A stretch of 64,000 nucleotides of DNA, taken from the NCBI RefSeq assembly GCF_000143415.4, contig NW_003314294.1:811453-875452 (forward strand), given 5' to 3'. The notes beneath the pieces were generated by a model, which was not told the DNA's origin, did not search any database, and saw only the letters and a list, made by a program, of their open reading frames with translations. Each line of letters begins with the position of its first letter. Within the stretch, counting starts at the first letter, position 1. The position numbers and the translations under genes are program-made. Of the stretch, positions 12,046 through 24,240 are shown piece after piece. The DNA comes from Selaginella moellendorffii. Its lineage: Eukaryota; Streptophyta; Lycopodiopsida; Selaginellales; Selaginellaceae.

Positions 12046-12417
12046 CAGTGTTTTATTTCGACTGCCAAAAAGCCATTTGAAATGGCTTTTTGGTAGAGAA
12101 AATGTTAAGCTTTAATACAAATTAGTGTCATTTGAAAAATTTGTCATCGACAGTGGCTAGGCCGACAATTTCCTTAAGCAGCCTAAAATTAAAAAACGGC
12201 ACATGCGTGCCAATTTGATTACGAATCAACAATGTCAATGTCAAGCAATTCATAAGAAATTTCAAGTGACACCAGTTGTTGCTCTGAACTGTTGGTACCG
12301 GGCTAGTCCAAATCAGTTAACAAACAGATTTTTCTTTTTCCAACTGCAGTGGCACTCAAATCTCCCTCATTTAGATATTTGCGCTTGAAAGGAGGAGGCA
12401 CAGGAGATGTAGGTAAG

Positions 12418-12613
12418 TGTAAGTTCTTAAATTTGGACTTCCCGAGAGGTCACCCAGCCCAGTACTTATTCAAACCTAAGGACATTTAACCTCAAGTATC
12501 CTAAGACCCTTAACTAATTGGAAAAAGGGGTGCACTCTTGTTCATAGGCCCTTTCACTCTATATTTGAACCCCAATGGATTGTCTTTCGAGTCGTTCTCT
12601 TTGGTTGCTTACA
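12418..12613 (-). repeat. TRIM LTR (3' LTR in element orientation)
   Basis: 196 bp. The 5S-like segment lies at about 12430-12510 on the minus strand, with C-box version GGTGACCTCTCGGGAAGTCC. Confidence 0.8.
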
Positions 12614-12818
12614 ATTCACCATGCTTCCCTGCAAGTTCATGCCCTCGTGAATGGAAGCTAAGAGCCACAGCTCCCCTGAGAGCCCCGCTCTCTTGACACC
12701 CTACCCCTCAGGTTGAGCCCAGCGGGAGCAAACTGGACCAACCAAATGTCAATTAACATGTGGTGTGATTCCCCTAGCCAACAAACAAAGTCGGACCTGA
12801 AACCACTCTGATACTAAA

Positions 12819-13013
12819 TGTAAGCTCCTGAATTTGAACTTCCCGGGAGGTCACCTAACCCAATACTATTCAAACCCAAGGATAAAGATCCTTAATTATC
12901 CCAAGAGCCTTAATCGATTGGAAAATGGGGTGCACTCTTGTTCATAGGCCCTTTCACTCTATATTTGAACCCCAACAAATCGTCTCTCGAGTCATTCCCT
13001 TTAGTTGCTTATA
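12819..13013 (-). repeat. TRIM LTR (5' LTR in element orientation)
   Basis: 195 bp, clearly homologous to 12418-12613 but with many substitutions, so the insertion is not recent. Followed on the minus strand by the probable tRNA-Met primer-binding site at about 12818-12800. Confidence 0.8.
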
Positions 13014-13099
13014 ATAAAGTCTTCACACCAATTACCTAGTCCATATCGTCCCCAGGGCCACTAATCTCACTGTCATGCATAGTATTGCATACTATCAAC

Positions 13100-16000
13100 C
13101 TGAATAGAAGTAAATGAAGAAGCTTACCTCCCATTAGCTAACCTAAAATCAAAATCCTAGTCAAAGTCATCATCTTCATCTTCAGACATGGAATCATTAG
13201 TGTCAACTTTCACATAGGACCCGAAACCTATGGTTGTGTGGCATGTGCCATTGCCTTCTACAATTGGAGAGTCGTTCTCTTTTGGTATATCAAATTCTCC
13301 TCTAATCCACTTTGTAGAGCTACAAGAAGTTTCAAATTCCTTCCTATCCCAAATTTGATGGTTTTGGTAAATATGAACGGGCTTCTCAGCCCGCTCTGGA
13401 TGCAGTCTACACATAGGCAAGTGACACCAATGTCAAAAAAGTTCTTCATGTTTATAAATGAACAAAGGGCTTAAACTTGTTCTACTTTAGTGTCAAGACG
13501 TTGTTGTATATACTAAAATTCCGCTCAGCTGCAGAATTCAAAGTTGTCAAACCAAGAATATAGCGCACAAACCTCCAAAGAATTGCCCCCAAGTCACAGC
13601 TAAAGCTGAACACAGAGGCCCAAACATGCCAAGATGAATCTCCATCCTTGCCTTTCTCAAGAAATTCTTGTGCATCACGGCTGTCTGCAATGGAAAAGGG
13701 GCCAGTTCCATTGACGTACGCAAAGTACTCTTGATTTAACTTGTGGGCATCTTCAACATTTGGATAGAAATGATGTCAAACACGATTGAATGTTACTATC
13801 GCTTCCTGTTTATTTCTATCCTCCCTCTAATGCAGATTTATACACCAAGCTGCCCCAAACAAGTCACAAGATCTCATGTATTGATCCTCCTGTTTCTGCA
13901 GAAAGTCTTCAAGCTGTTGTTTGTCCTCTACATTGAAACCTGTAACTGTTGCTATCTTGAACTTAAAAAAATGCCATGCTTGCCACACAAAGCCAATGGT
14001 TGAAACTGAGCGATCAAAGAACTTGATTGCCATCACCACCAGCTCTATCAACTGCATCACCTTCTCAACACCCGCCCAGAAATTAAAATCCTCCACTACT
14101 GTCATGGCTTGGTTAGCAGTCTTTGTTGTTGTTTCAGGTTGGCTTCGTAGCCAATCTTTAAATCCAGTATTCCTAAACAACCTCTGCAATGCTCCACACT
14201 CTTCCCATAATCATCTGAGCATGTAATAATAGGTTCCAAACCTGTGAAAGAAACAAAAAAAGTGTTAAAGTCAGTAACAGACAGTTACACAACTCTAATA
14301 CTTACCGAGTAATGACAAGTCTGACAAGTTGCCACTTAGGATGCTAAACTTGATAAAAAGCATACACACTAGTGGAGTTCTTCACAAATTGAACTATACA
14401 CTTCCCTATGTCTAGATATTGTTTGATGTTGTCCAAACCTGCCCCAAGACATTAGTACAAGGTTCAGAGCATGACACTAGCATAGAACACTCCACATATC
14501 TTCAAACTCAATTTCAAATTTGCGTCCAACAAGCCGCATGTTGGCCGCATTGTCTGTTACTATTGCTGATAATCCACACTTCCTCTCTATATGCCGCATT
14601 TGATCATGTAATATGTTTCCATTGCCAGGGATGTTGTTTTTGGCTACATTTGCATCATCAGCAAGTACCCGAGTGTTTATAGCCAAAACCACAATCTTCA
14701 ATTTGCTATATAAGATATCAGCTGCATTGCAAAGCAAACAAGTTAATTGGACATTACATGAAAAAGCAACACATACCTAAAGATTCATAGCACTCAAATG
14801 AGCCACAAAAAAACTCTTCATGGTGTGCTGCATCAATGATCATAATATTTTGAATATGCAACCCACTAACTGTCTTCCAATTGTCCGTTACCAAGCAAGG
14901 TAGTCATGGGCTGTACGCACTTGTAGCTTTCTCAAGTTGTTGATCAATGTGCTCAACCGTTTCATGGTATATCTCATCCAAGAAGTCTTCACGCAACGCC
15001 TTCAGCAAAGGCAAAGGAAACATGGAACCGCATTGGGCATGTCTACCAACTACTAGGTTGAATGCTCTAGCCTTGATATAAACTCCCAATGCATACTCCT
15101 TCTACCATGCCCTAAGTTCTTCAGGGGTTAACACCCTTCCTATGATTCCTTTGAGAGCTATTGTTTCCTACAAGATATGATTTGTTGAACTTGTCTGAGG
15201 CCATGTAGTAGACACTATTATATCAATCTGATTCCTAGTTGCACATAAACCACCCACAGAGATGCAGCCAATTGTAGCTAACTCAGTCTCTCGAACCTGC
15301 TGCCACAACTGCTCTGCATCAACCCAGTCTTCACCCTCCAAACATTCTATCCATTCCCATGCTTTGTTGTCGTTATCGCTCGGAAAGGCAAACATGTTCA
15401 ATTTTGGCCTGCATTCAATACTCCCACTAACTTGAGGAGTTGATGTCGATCCTCCAACACTGTAGGCATCTTCATCCAATTGCTGTGACCCTAAAGCTCT
15501 TTGATTGCTAAATCGTGTCATTCTACCACTGCCATGTTGTTCGAACTCCACAAGCTTGATGTTGTACGTCTCAATATTGTTCCTTCTTATAGACACAAAC
15601 TCCTCACTAAACTCTTGTATTGGCCTACAATGCAAACTTATGTCAACCTATGTCCTCCTTCTCCTTGTAGAAGCTACAAAGATGCCTCCTGATCCCCATA
15701 GGTCCAATTCCCTTCACGGGACCTTTGCATAAGACACACCTAGCCACTGCCTCCCAACTAGCTTTGTCAGTGTTGAAACATCAAGGATCTACCTCAGTGT
15801 TTTCTAAGTTCCTCTCCCTGAGTGCTAAAGAGTCATAGAAGATGTATTTCCAGACCATATCCAGAGGCCTACCAGATCTGCGTCTAGGACTCGGAGGATG
15901 ATGAGGGTTGGTCTCCTGCCCCTAGATCCCTCTTTGGTCTCCCTGCAGCCTCACACTATTCTCACAGCAGCACTATCCTCAACACCTAGTCAAGGGTTTA

Positions 16001-16218
16001 CCCCGTTGAACACGGCAACTTGATCTCCTGCAGCTGAAGTTGGCCCCTCTCCGATCACGGCATCTCCTAAGGCTACACCCAAACCAGGCCCCTCTCCGAT
16101 CACGGCTTCTCCCGAGTCTGCTCTTGCATATGGATTGATGGAGGCTCCTACCTTGTTTGCCCTCCCACGGCCGCAGCCGCGGCCACACTGTGCTGCTATA
16201 GTATATCACCCTTGCCAC
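13100..16218 (-). pseudogene. hAT transposase remnant (copy C)
   Basis: Same order as in copy A. The BED-finger end is near 15800-15640. A long open piece at 15635-15168 carries SVGGSTSTPQVSGSIECRP. The RNase H-like core is near 14740-14430 (VTDNAANMRLVGRKFEIEFE), and the helical region near 14190-13830 contains QRLFRNTGFKDWLRSQPE. The dimerisation end is near 13560-13430. Introns occupy the same two places (about 14790-14725 and 14305-14245). Stops at positions equivalent to 3990 and 4750 of copy A are shared, and further lesions are private. No functional transposase is expected. Confidence 0.82.
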
Positions 16219-16515
16219 CCTGACATCGAAACAAAAAAGAGAGAGTGAGAGGATGGGAGAGAAATGGTGTTATTAGCCTTAAGGCTAAACCTTTTGTGTT
16301 GCTTCTCACCCAAGCTGAAGGAATTCAAAAAGCCCATAAGTTGCTTGAATGGAAACCTTTGATCCATGTACATCAATAATAGCCCTAACAACCTGAATAT
16401 GCATCAAATTGCCGTCAAATCTTTTCTCTAGTGGGGTTAAAGATTCAAGGGTTATGCTTAATTAAACAGTCATAATTATTCAAAATGCCAAAAAATAGCT
16501 TTGAATAAAACCTTG

Positions 16516-16523
16516 AAAAAAAC
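16516..16523. repeat. Target-site duplication of hAT-C, right copy
   Basis: AAAAAAAC, identical to 12038-12045. It is low complexity, but it stands exactly at both termini. Confidence 0.8.
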
Positions 16524-17580
16524 ATTCTTGCTAAAAGAACCAAGCACCAGAAAAGAAAAAGCAGAAACAAGCAGCAACATACCGTCCAAAAAGTGCTTGC
16601 ACGCCTTCTAGGACCTCTACACTACACCATAGTGATGCTCGCAAGATCTCTATGCAATAACATGTGAGTGCAAACAAATGACAAGAAAATTAACAGCAGC
16701 ATCACTATTCAATTACCAGCAATATACTTTGTGCTGTGCAAAGCAAAAGAGCAAGCTAGCTCAGCTCAGAATCGCACAGATTGAGACGTTTTGATTTCAC
16801 GTGACTTCTCCTGGGAAGAGAATTTTAACGTATAGAGCGCCGACCAGATCGATATAGACAAACAAATACAGTACCTGTCACTGTAGCTACAAGTGTGGGT
16901 TAGATGAGAAGCACAAGGACCAATGAGCTCATCCTCATGTTGTCTGAATATAAAAGTAATGTACCTATAAGATGGAAGTGACAATCCATAATCCGTGTTC
17001 ATCAGGATTTAAATCTCCGACAATTTCAGGCCTCGCCCCTTAAAGTCCTTCCGGAAGAATCGACCGCAAAATGAGGACCAAATGTGCGTCGAAATGGAAT
17101 ATGAGGATGCCCGTGTGGCCTGACAGAAACACAGCTTAAGGCAGCAGCATGATCAAGGAGTACATACTTGATGTCAGAACTGTCGTCTCTCTCGGCTGGG
17201 AAGAATCCAGTCCACGTTTCCAGCATTTCCATTAAGGCTGCTGTGTCAGACACCACGACGTGCACGGTGCATCTGTCTGTTTCAACGGAAAACAATAACG
17301 AACTGTTAGAAACAGGAAACTTATCTGTATTTAAGTCGATGCTGTTCCTTAGAGCTGCGTCTCACAGTGTCACAAATACGAGACAAGTAAAAGGTTAGCA
17401 CCAATCCATGATAAAACGAGTTCATGATAAAAAACGAGATGCATACCCAGAGTACAGCTCTTGAAACAAGTGGATAACACCACGAGCCTGTTGTGGCCAA
17501 GTGGAAGATGAATCGATCACACTTGAAGGATGTTGGCGAGAAAGCTCTAGCCATTTTCTGAAACAAAACCTTGTTAAGAA
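16524..17580 (-). other. Exon-like minus-strand pieces, gene unknown
   Basis: Several frames are bordered by splice-like sites. One at about 17276-17171 reads CTVHVVVSDTAALMEMLETW and more, between an AACAG acceptor and a GTATGT donor. Another at about 17560-17455 lies after TTTCAG. A piece near 16620-16590 ends at a GTATGT donor. I recognise no family. They could be remnants of the gene that also owns the exon at 17729-17843. Confidence 0.3.
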
Positions 17581-17728
17581 AAACTCTTAACTCTCGGGAT
17601 CCAAAAGTAGATTTCGACTTCTTTTTTTTTTTTATGACTGCACGTTTTGTAGCTTTAGAATGTAGTCCCACAGTCCTCTGTAACAATAACATTTGTAGCC
17701 ATGCATGTTGTCCATGGAAAAGTTTTAC

Positions 17729-17843
17729 CTTCTTTTTCCTTGGCTACCAAGCTCTTGAGCCACCGAACAATACGAAGACATGTTTGAGCAGTCTCATCGT
17801 TCCTTACAAACTCGGATGCCACTTGAGCTGATGTGGTTGCCTT
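17729..17843 (-). pseudogene. Nup107-like exon
   Basis: A 115-nt exon between a CAG acceptor and a GTAAAA donor encodes about 38 residues, including EFVRNDETAQTCLRIVRWL. This resembles the segment EFV..DHTAQLCLRIVQWLEGLA of plant Nup107, a structural nucleoporin of the Nup107-160 ring of the nuclear pore. No neighbouring exon here extends the match convincingly, so it is probably a gene fragment. The assignment rests on one short block. Confidence 0.4.
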
Positions 17844-18304
17844 CTGCCATGAAAACCTTTTTGTAAGTGAAACCACAAAGGATGAAGACATGCATATAAA
17901 ATACCTGATTGTTTTCCATACTATCCTCAGAGACAATGCGGGTGAAAAGAGAAAACTTCAGGCTTCCATTCTGCCCTAAATAAAACCCTCAACCCTAGTA
18001 CTAATAAATGTTGAGAGTGGGATTTGAACCTAGACCAATCTGCCAATTTATTTGTAAATTTTAAATTGACTAAATTGTTTAGTTTGCCTGAAATTTCCAG
18101 CAAACACCAAGGAAACAATACGACCCTTCCCACCTTGTGCCAAGCAAATCACCTTAGAAAAAGAAACAAGTATTTAAAACTGTTAGATATGCTAGATCAA
18201 CTCAAACACTTGTCCAATCCATCAAAGAAAATAAACTAGAATGGATACACTTGTGGACAAGTTGAGTATCATATATATTTCAAAATAAATATTTTACCTC
18301 ACTA

Positions 18305-21300
18305 AAGCATTGCGAGAGCTGCCGAGGAGCACAAAAAGTCATAGTCCCAAGCAGTTGAACACTTCCATGTTTAGTACGCCATGCTCGGTCTTCTAGCCCC
18401 TAAATTAATAATAATACACCGTTGAGCTAAAAGAACGTAACTTCAGTTGTGTGATACTTTCACCTTGAATAGAGCCGGTAAGACAAGTTTAACACCTTGG
18501 CCGGTAAGTTGCGACATAATTGTCCGATCAGCCGCCTCGTATACTGCTGAAACGGAAACGGAGAAACACACAAGCATCTCTGGCAGGATTCGTATTACGC
18601 ACCTGCAACAAAAAATGTTTAACAAAAGCAATTTCTAGTAGAATAAATTCTTACGGCTCCCCAAGTTTCTCGGATTACACGGAACTTCTTCAAGCAAGAC
18701 AATCCCTTCCCCTTCACTACCCCGGCCAATCCAAAGGCTGCTCCACAGCGCTCTCCATATTTCTCCGATTGCACAAGTTGTTCAAGCAAACTTTTTGCAA
18801 GTTTCTCAGAATCCACCTGATAACCAAGTTACTAGATTATCCAAATTCAAATGAAATACCTGGTGGACTAGCAATAAAAGAAGCTAGGAAGTTTGAGACA
18901 GCACGTTGAACTGATTCTGAAGGAGTTTTCAGCGCTTCGAGCCATCTTTCCAGAATGACAACTACTTTCGGATCATCCTAGTTAGTTGGTAGCTACCGAA
19001 AACAAATTCACCTGAGAGAGAAAGTCAGAGTAAATACAAACAAAACATTCAGCAGATTTGAAGCACGTACCTTTCTACTTCAATAGTTTTCAATATAAGA
19101 AGGAGAACCGTTTTCCATGTTTATCGAGAACTGCTACGCCGGCTTCCACCATTTTAGACCGGACGTCAGAGTTTGAATAAGCCTGTAGGAAATAAACGGA
19201 TACATTTAACTTGTTTATTCAGCAGAGCGACGTACCAAGGCTCGAGAAAAAGAAAAGTTGATAAAACTGGTAAGCCTTTGGCAGTAAGTATGTCTGCAGC
19301 TGCTTCGAGGGCTAACGATACACTTGTCTTCCAGACCAACCAGGATCAACATGATTGCCTCCACTCGAATAGAGGGTAAACAAAGCCGATAGTGTTTCCT
19401 GAGAGCAACGTAAGCACGAGAATAAATAAATACAGAAAACCTTACTTGAATGCTGCTTGGATACTCGTCCATGGCAAGACACGAAGTAGGCCGTCAGGAA
19501 CAGGACTTGCTCAACAATCTGTCAAGAATACAGTTTGGATTAGAAACAAACTCAGAGAACTCATACCGATACCGGAAAAACTACAGTCCAAGCTTACAAT
19601 CCCCGTGGTGATCACCGTGTGAATAACGCCTTTCTCGTTATCCAAATAAACTTGTAGAGAAAACAACGACACCAAGATTTTCGTTAGGTGTCTGGGAACT
19701 GCAGTCACCAATCCCGTTAATATGACCATCGTCCGGAACGCTTCATCACTCACAATTGGCGACTTCAGAAGTGGGAGGACAAGCGGGATCTGGTCATTCC
19801 TCAAATATGAGTGAAAACTACACAGTAATGAACATAACTTACCAAAGCAGGATCCGCAATAGCTGCAATTGCTCTTAAAACCACAGTGAACCGCGTCTTT
19901 AAGTGGCATGGACAATAGCCTCTTCTTTCAAAACCAAATCTCTTGCTTCTTCTTTCATTGGTTTTGATTCACCTGAAAAACAAGAAATTATAAAATGAGC
20001 AAATATTGAGAAAACATTAAAAGCAGCAGTCTTTCTAGAAGCTTTACTCGCGTCTCTAGGCGCAGACGCCGTGAAACAGACTTCGACATTGTGTCCTACA
20101 GCAAGTTTCATTAGCCACCAGAATGACAAAACAATCTGCTAACCCCTTCACTTCCGGAGTCACTGCCATTTTAAATCGTCATTTTGCCTGCTACACACCA
20201 CCAGAAGGAGTGTTGAATATCTGCCAAGAAAGGCTCAGTCTTAAGCTACTTCGTGCGTATAATCCACCTTGTCATTGAGACCATTGTGAGAGCTCCAATC
20301 AGCTAGATCACTTAATACGCCCTGCAAGGAAATAAGTATGTAATTCATATGAAAAGAAGACAGCACCTACATGAATCAAATGATTGAGCATTTCATCAGG
20401 AATAAAATGCGTGACTAAACCAGAAGCAAAGATCGCTGCTTTTGAGATAGCCGGCTGTTCACTGGTCAATCCGTTCGCACCGGCTAGAACCTGAGCAAGT
20501 GTATGTGTGGCTAATCAGTAGAAGTCAAATAATAACCTTCCAGACAGCGCCGGGATCAGATCTTAGGACGGCACGAATAAAATACTTAAGCGTCTTGCAA
20601 AGTCCTGGCAAAGGAGTCATATGCCACAGAAAGAAAGGTTTCTTACCTTCCAATACGAAGTACTTTTTTTACCACACAAGATCCAGTCATGGTGAAAAAC
20701 TATTAGAAAATGCGTAGAATACAAGGGATCCGGCACTAGTGATGCACATCCTGCTTTAGAAAGCATCTGATGGTGGAACCTCTGAAGGCGAACTGTTACT
20801 CTCGCTTCCACTGCACATCTGTATTAGAAAATGGAAGCTTGAAGAGTATAGCAGTAAATTTTACCTCATTTGCGAATTGAAGATCATGTAAAGTGGGAAG
20901 CCAATTCAGAAAGGACTTGAAAAGCTCCTCCGCATACGCTACTGCAGCTCTCCTTACATGCCATGACTGGTTCCAAAAGAAAGCTTAAAAGGCTCTGCAG
21001 CAAGAAAATCATTCGTCATTGTTAGCAAATGATTTATTCCATCACTTTGGAAAGTTCTGTTAGCCCCTCGTTGGCTCCTCTGCAGCCAAGGAAATTTTTA
21101 TGCAAACGTTTAGATTTGGCTGGTAATTCGATAGATCTTCAAGCAGTTCTATCGACGCACCAGTCTTCCATTTGCATTTCAGGTTCTGTTCATCCGTTGT
21201 TAGATCAGACCAAACTGAAGGAATGAAAAACATATACAACTGTCGGGGAAAACGTAGACTCCGAAATCGTTACTGACGAAATAATCATTTCCTTGATCAT

Positions 21301-22757
21301 CTTGCATCTATAACAGTACAAAGAAAAATGAATATAAACGCAAAATGTTGTTTGAATTCTCACCAGCTCTGCTATCGATGGATGCAATCTTGAGTAGCAA
21401 AAGAAGAGCATAAATCCTTTGTTATACCACTTTTCGATAGTTGGACCAATTGATCAACTAGCGGGATCGCCTGCAAAAAGAAACAAAAATCGTTTCAGAA
21501 CAGAACGCACGACTTATAAAGCACTAAACCCACAGGAAGTGAAAGTTCTTCATCGAAAAATGCCTGGCGAAGACATCGTAAGTGTGCTCACCTCATATTC
21601 AAGCCCAGCCAAAAAGAAACTTGAGCACTCAGCTGGCAAGTTACGCTCGGCTTTTCTAAGTGACGAACCCAGAGATAATAGAATTGCCACTCGGACTTCC
21701 TCGTTTCCTGTCTGTCGCATACTGTGTAAGAAGCAAAAATATCGAAGCCAGCACCAAAACTCACCGTCGTCTTTGTACAGTGAATAAGCAATGAGCTGAT
21801 AACACCTGCAACAAGCGTCACAAATGGCGCGTAAAGCATGGATCAATCCCAGTGGTAGACGAACGTCAGTTTACCCTCAGATCCTGGCACAAGACCACGT
21901 TAAGTTGCGAGCTAGAAATGCTTTTAAACATCTAACCTCCTGTTAAAAGGGACTCTGTGCCGTTGCTGAGAATTTGCAGCGCTTCCCCTTCGTCGCTATG
22001 TCGAGATTGAAGCAAAACAACGGGTAGGACCTCGCCCGTATATCTGGTCAGGTCCGCTTCAAAAGAACTCCAAAAAGAGGTCGGGGCTTCTCTTGAGCAT
22101 CCTTACAGCAGCCGGGACCGAGTTTGGAAAGAGGCTCAAACGCTTCGCTGATCGCCTGGGAAGGCTTCTCTCGCGATCCAACTTTTCACGTAAAGGTCGA
22201 CAAAAAACGCCTGAAACGAGAACGCATTTCGTTACCAAGAGCTCCACTATAAACTTCCCACCTTCTTGGCCGAAAGTCGAGCTGGATCCCTTGTAGTTGT
22301 AGCGAGGATTTTCAGAGGCACCGAAATTCCGACGACAACGTCTCAAGCTCGGAGACGTAGTTTTCGTACAAGCCATTCACCCTGCATTGAGTCTTTTAAA
22401 TCCCAGATGGAAAGAAAAGAAAATCCGCTACCTGGATCAGCGAGCGAAGTAGCAAGGCCAAGAGGAGGGAGGAGTGGACCGCAGCGATCCTGGAGAAGAA
22501 GGTGGGGCATGCGCAACCAGCAAGTTTTCCCGATGAGGCACCACCACTTCCCTTGTGGACACTACCGCCGGGACGAAACTCACAAGAAAGCGCAGGAGCT
22601 TGAGCTGCGTGGAGGCGGGACACACACTCGCGTTCCTCTCGGAGGCAAGAATGAGCCGACCTGGATGTGTGGAGTGACGCGCACGACGGCTTGGACAAGA
22701 GAGATGTAGCGTCGCGAGACAATCCACCGCGCGCTCGTCTGAAAGGGGCGTTAGCAT
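18305..22757 (-). pseudogene. GCN1: GCN1 (ILITYHIA) translational regulator, truncated pseudogene
   Basis: GCN1 is a very large HEAT-repeat protein that binds ribosomes and activates the eIF2-alpha kinase GCN2. On the minus strand, blocks follow the order of plant GCN1: AFFVDLYVKS (about 22200), VPAAVRMLKRSPDLFLE (22110), EVLPVVLLQSRHSDEG (22010), YSLYKDD then GNEEVRVAILLSLGS (21790-21660), NGLTSEQPAISKAAIFASGL (20470), EEARDLVLKEEA (19940), PLVLPLLKSPIVSDEAF (19790), DEYPSSIQ (19470), EKYGERCGAAFGLAGVVKGK (18780), MSQLTGQGVKLVLPALFK (18510) and WRTKHGSVQLLGTMTFCAP (18370). Several blocks need changes of frame with no splice site between them, for example near 22060 and 19350. The C-terminal half of GCN1 is absent. 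Introns are short. Exact exon borders are uncertain. Confidence 0.75.
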
Positions 22758-23025
22758 TGTCGAAATCGCAAGAAATGCTCCCGCGGAAGATGGTCTGACT
22801 AAACCCTAAATCTCAGAAAACCAATAAAACAAAAAATAAATAAATAAATAAAAAATACAGTTTTAAAGCCTAGACCCTGATAGCGATTGCCTTGAGCTTG
22901 CAGGAGCTTTTATAACTCCTCGATGCCTTGCAGTGTGTGTTCCAGCTCCGAGAAGGTGCTACCATGATCCAGAAAACGAAAGGAATGTAAGAAAGAAAAA
23001 CCTTCGCTGGATGCCCGGATTTGCA

Positions 23026-23375
23026 TCAAGTCCCAAGACGATGCAACGTGCGAGACTGCTGCTTCACGCCTAGAATGGCTTCTTCCACTTCCTTTGCAAG
23101 TGCTTCTTTCTGTTTGATAGATTGCGGTAGCTCCTCCTCATTATCCACAAGAAAAACAGTCACCATTGTTTCAGAGATGAATCAACGAAAATAAGAAAAG
23201 AACCTGCAGCCTTTGCGTCTCGACACCGCTTTCGACACGAGCGAAAACACGTCTGATCTCTCCACTCTCCATATCGCGATCTCGGCTTCCCTGCAAAGTT
23301 TCTTTCAACATCATTGCTGGCAAAGATCCTCCAAAACTTTTTAAAACCAGTAAGGCTTTCTCGAGAGGAGGAGGC
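23026..23375 (-). CDS. Possible two-exon small helical protein, unknown
   Basis: A first minus-strand exon (about 23370-23205) reads PPPLEKALLVLKSFGGSLPA and ends at CTGCAG/GTTCTT. A second exon (about 23140-23026) reads EELPQSIKQKEALAKEVEEA and ends in TGA. The product would be charged and helical, about 95 residues. A stop lies a few codons upstream of the first block in its own frame, so the start is missing or in another exon. I do not recognise the family. Confidence 0.25.
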
Positions 23376-23639
23376 AATTTTCATCTTCCGGATCTTCATT
23401 TGAGGAGGTTTAGGGAGATAAAAAAGCCGACCCGATACCAATAGGGTGACCTTTTAAATGCGCTGGTAGCAGCGTGGAAGATCACAGGAAAACAGCAACG
23501 CCAGCGATCGACCAGAGACCAGTGATAGCTTCCACTCGCTCTCGAAACTCCCGAGCTCCTCGGCGCTCATTCTCCCGGATCGACCCAAGATATCGATGCT
23601 CTCTCCTCCCACCCCTCGGCCACAAGACCGACATGGCTG

Positions 23640-24180
23640 CACGAAGTTAGCGCTCCGGAACGTGACCTCGTCCTCGAGGTTCATCATATGGATGATCTTA
23701 GTGCCCGTTTGAGCACACCATGGTCGTCAATGGAACCAAGCTCCGAGTACTCTTCATGCTCTGAAACACGCGGCGCGGCCGAAATCGCCCAAGTTCACCT
23801 GCCGTCCAGCAGGCGATGGTCTCTCGCGGATTTGATCGAAGGTGTTCTTCGCGACGAAGCCTTTGCAACATCGCCGTCTACGCCATCACGTCCCGATCAA
23901 CCTCTTGCGGCGGCCAGATTGTAAGGGAGCTACCTAGAATCCACTCTGGGGTAGCACAGCAGTAGATTCGTCCACGACACGAGATCCTTGGCCGGCATTC
24001 GATCGCGATTTGCCCCTAGTAGGCGTGTGCCGTCATCATCTCACGGCCTGGCGCTCTGAGACGCGATCAAACATCTCCTGGCAGTTGCGGAGCCCAGATA
24101 CCGCGACGTAGCCGGCGATCATCGAGTTCCACGACACAAGAACACGACCATATTAGCATGCTCTGTGATGAACGAGTATT
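23640..24180 (-). pseudogene. PPR gene fragment (degraded duplicate)
   Basis: The minus strand of 24165-23950 translates to VSWNSMIAGYVAVSGL and neighbouring residues, a PPR S-type motif. Sequence similarity to 26660-27300 is clear but interrupted by deletions: the block at 23940-24165 matches 27080-27290 and the block at 23640-23940 matches 26670-27060 with gaps. Stops and frameshifts rule out a product. It is half of a duplicated PPR / TPR-SET segment. Confidence 0.7.
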
Positions 24181-24240
24181 TAGCCAAACTGGCCAAAATT
24201 CAAAACATGGTCATCCGTACGAGATAATGTACCGCTTGAG

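Larger units (their letters stand above)
12418..13013 (-). mobile_element. Cassandra-type TRIM nested in hAT-C
   Basis: Two direct repeats of about 195 bp (12418-12613 and 12819-13013) flank only about 205 bp of noncoding DNA. The 12418-12613 copy starts TGTAAG and ends CTTACA as plus-strand sequence. On the minus strand each LTR contains a 5S rRNA-like block: GGTTAAATGTCCTTAGG resembles the A-box part, and GGTGACCTCCCGGGAAGT is nearly identical to the 5S C-box. Next to the LTR ending at 12819 is AGTATCAGAGTGGTTTC, close to the primer-binding site for initiator tRNA-Met (TGGTATCAGAG). Short LTRs, 5S-derived promoter and tiny coding-free interior define Cassandra TRIMs. It relies on other elements for its proteins. 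It interrupts the hAT sequence that is continuous in copies A and B. Confidence 0.82.
12046..16515 (-). mobile_element. hAT DNA transposon copy C
   Basis: 4470 bp including a nested 0.6-kb TRIM. Left terminus CAGTGTTTTATTTCGACTGC; right terminus on the minus strand CAAGGTTTTATTCAAAGC. Both fit YARNG. Flanked by AAAAAAAC at 12038-12045 and 16516-16523. Without the nested element it is nearly collinear with copy A over its whole length. Confidence 0.88.

Noticed and set aside
12418-13013. A functional 5S rRNA gene
   Set aside because: Only the 3' part of 5S resembles, it has many changes, and the block is embedded in both LTRs of a TRIM.
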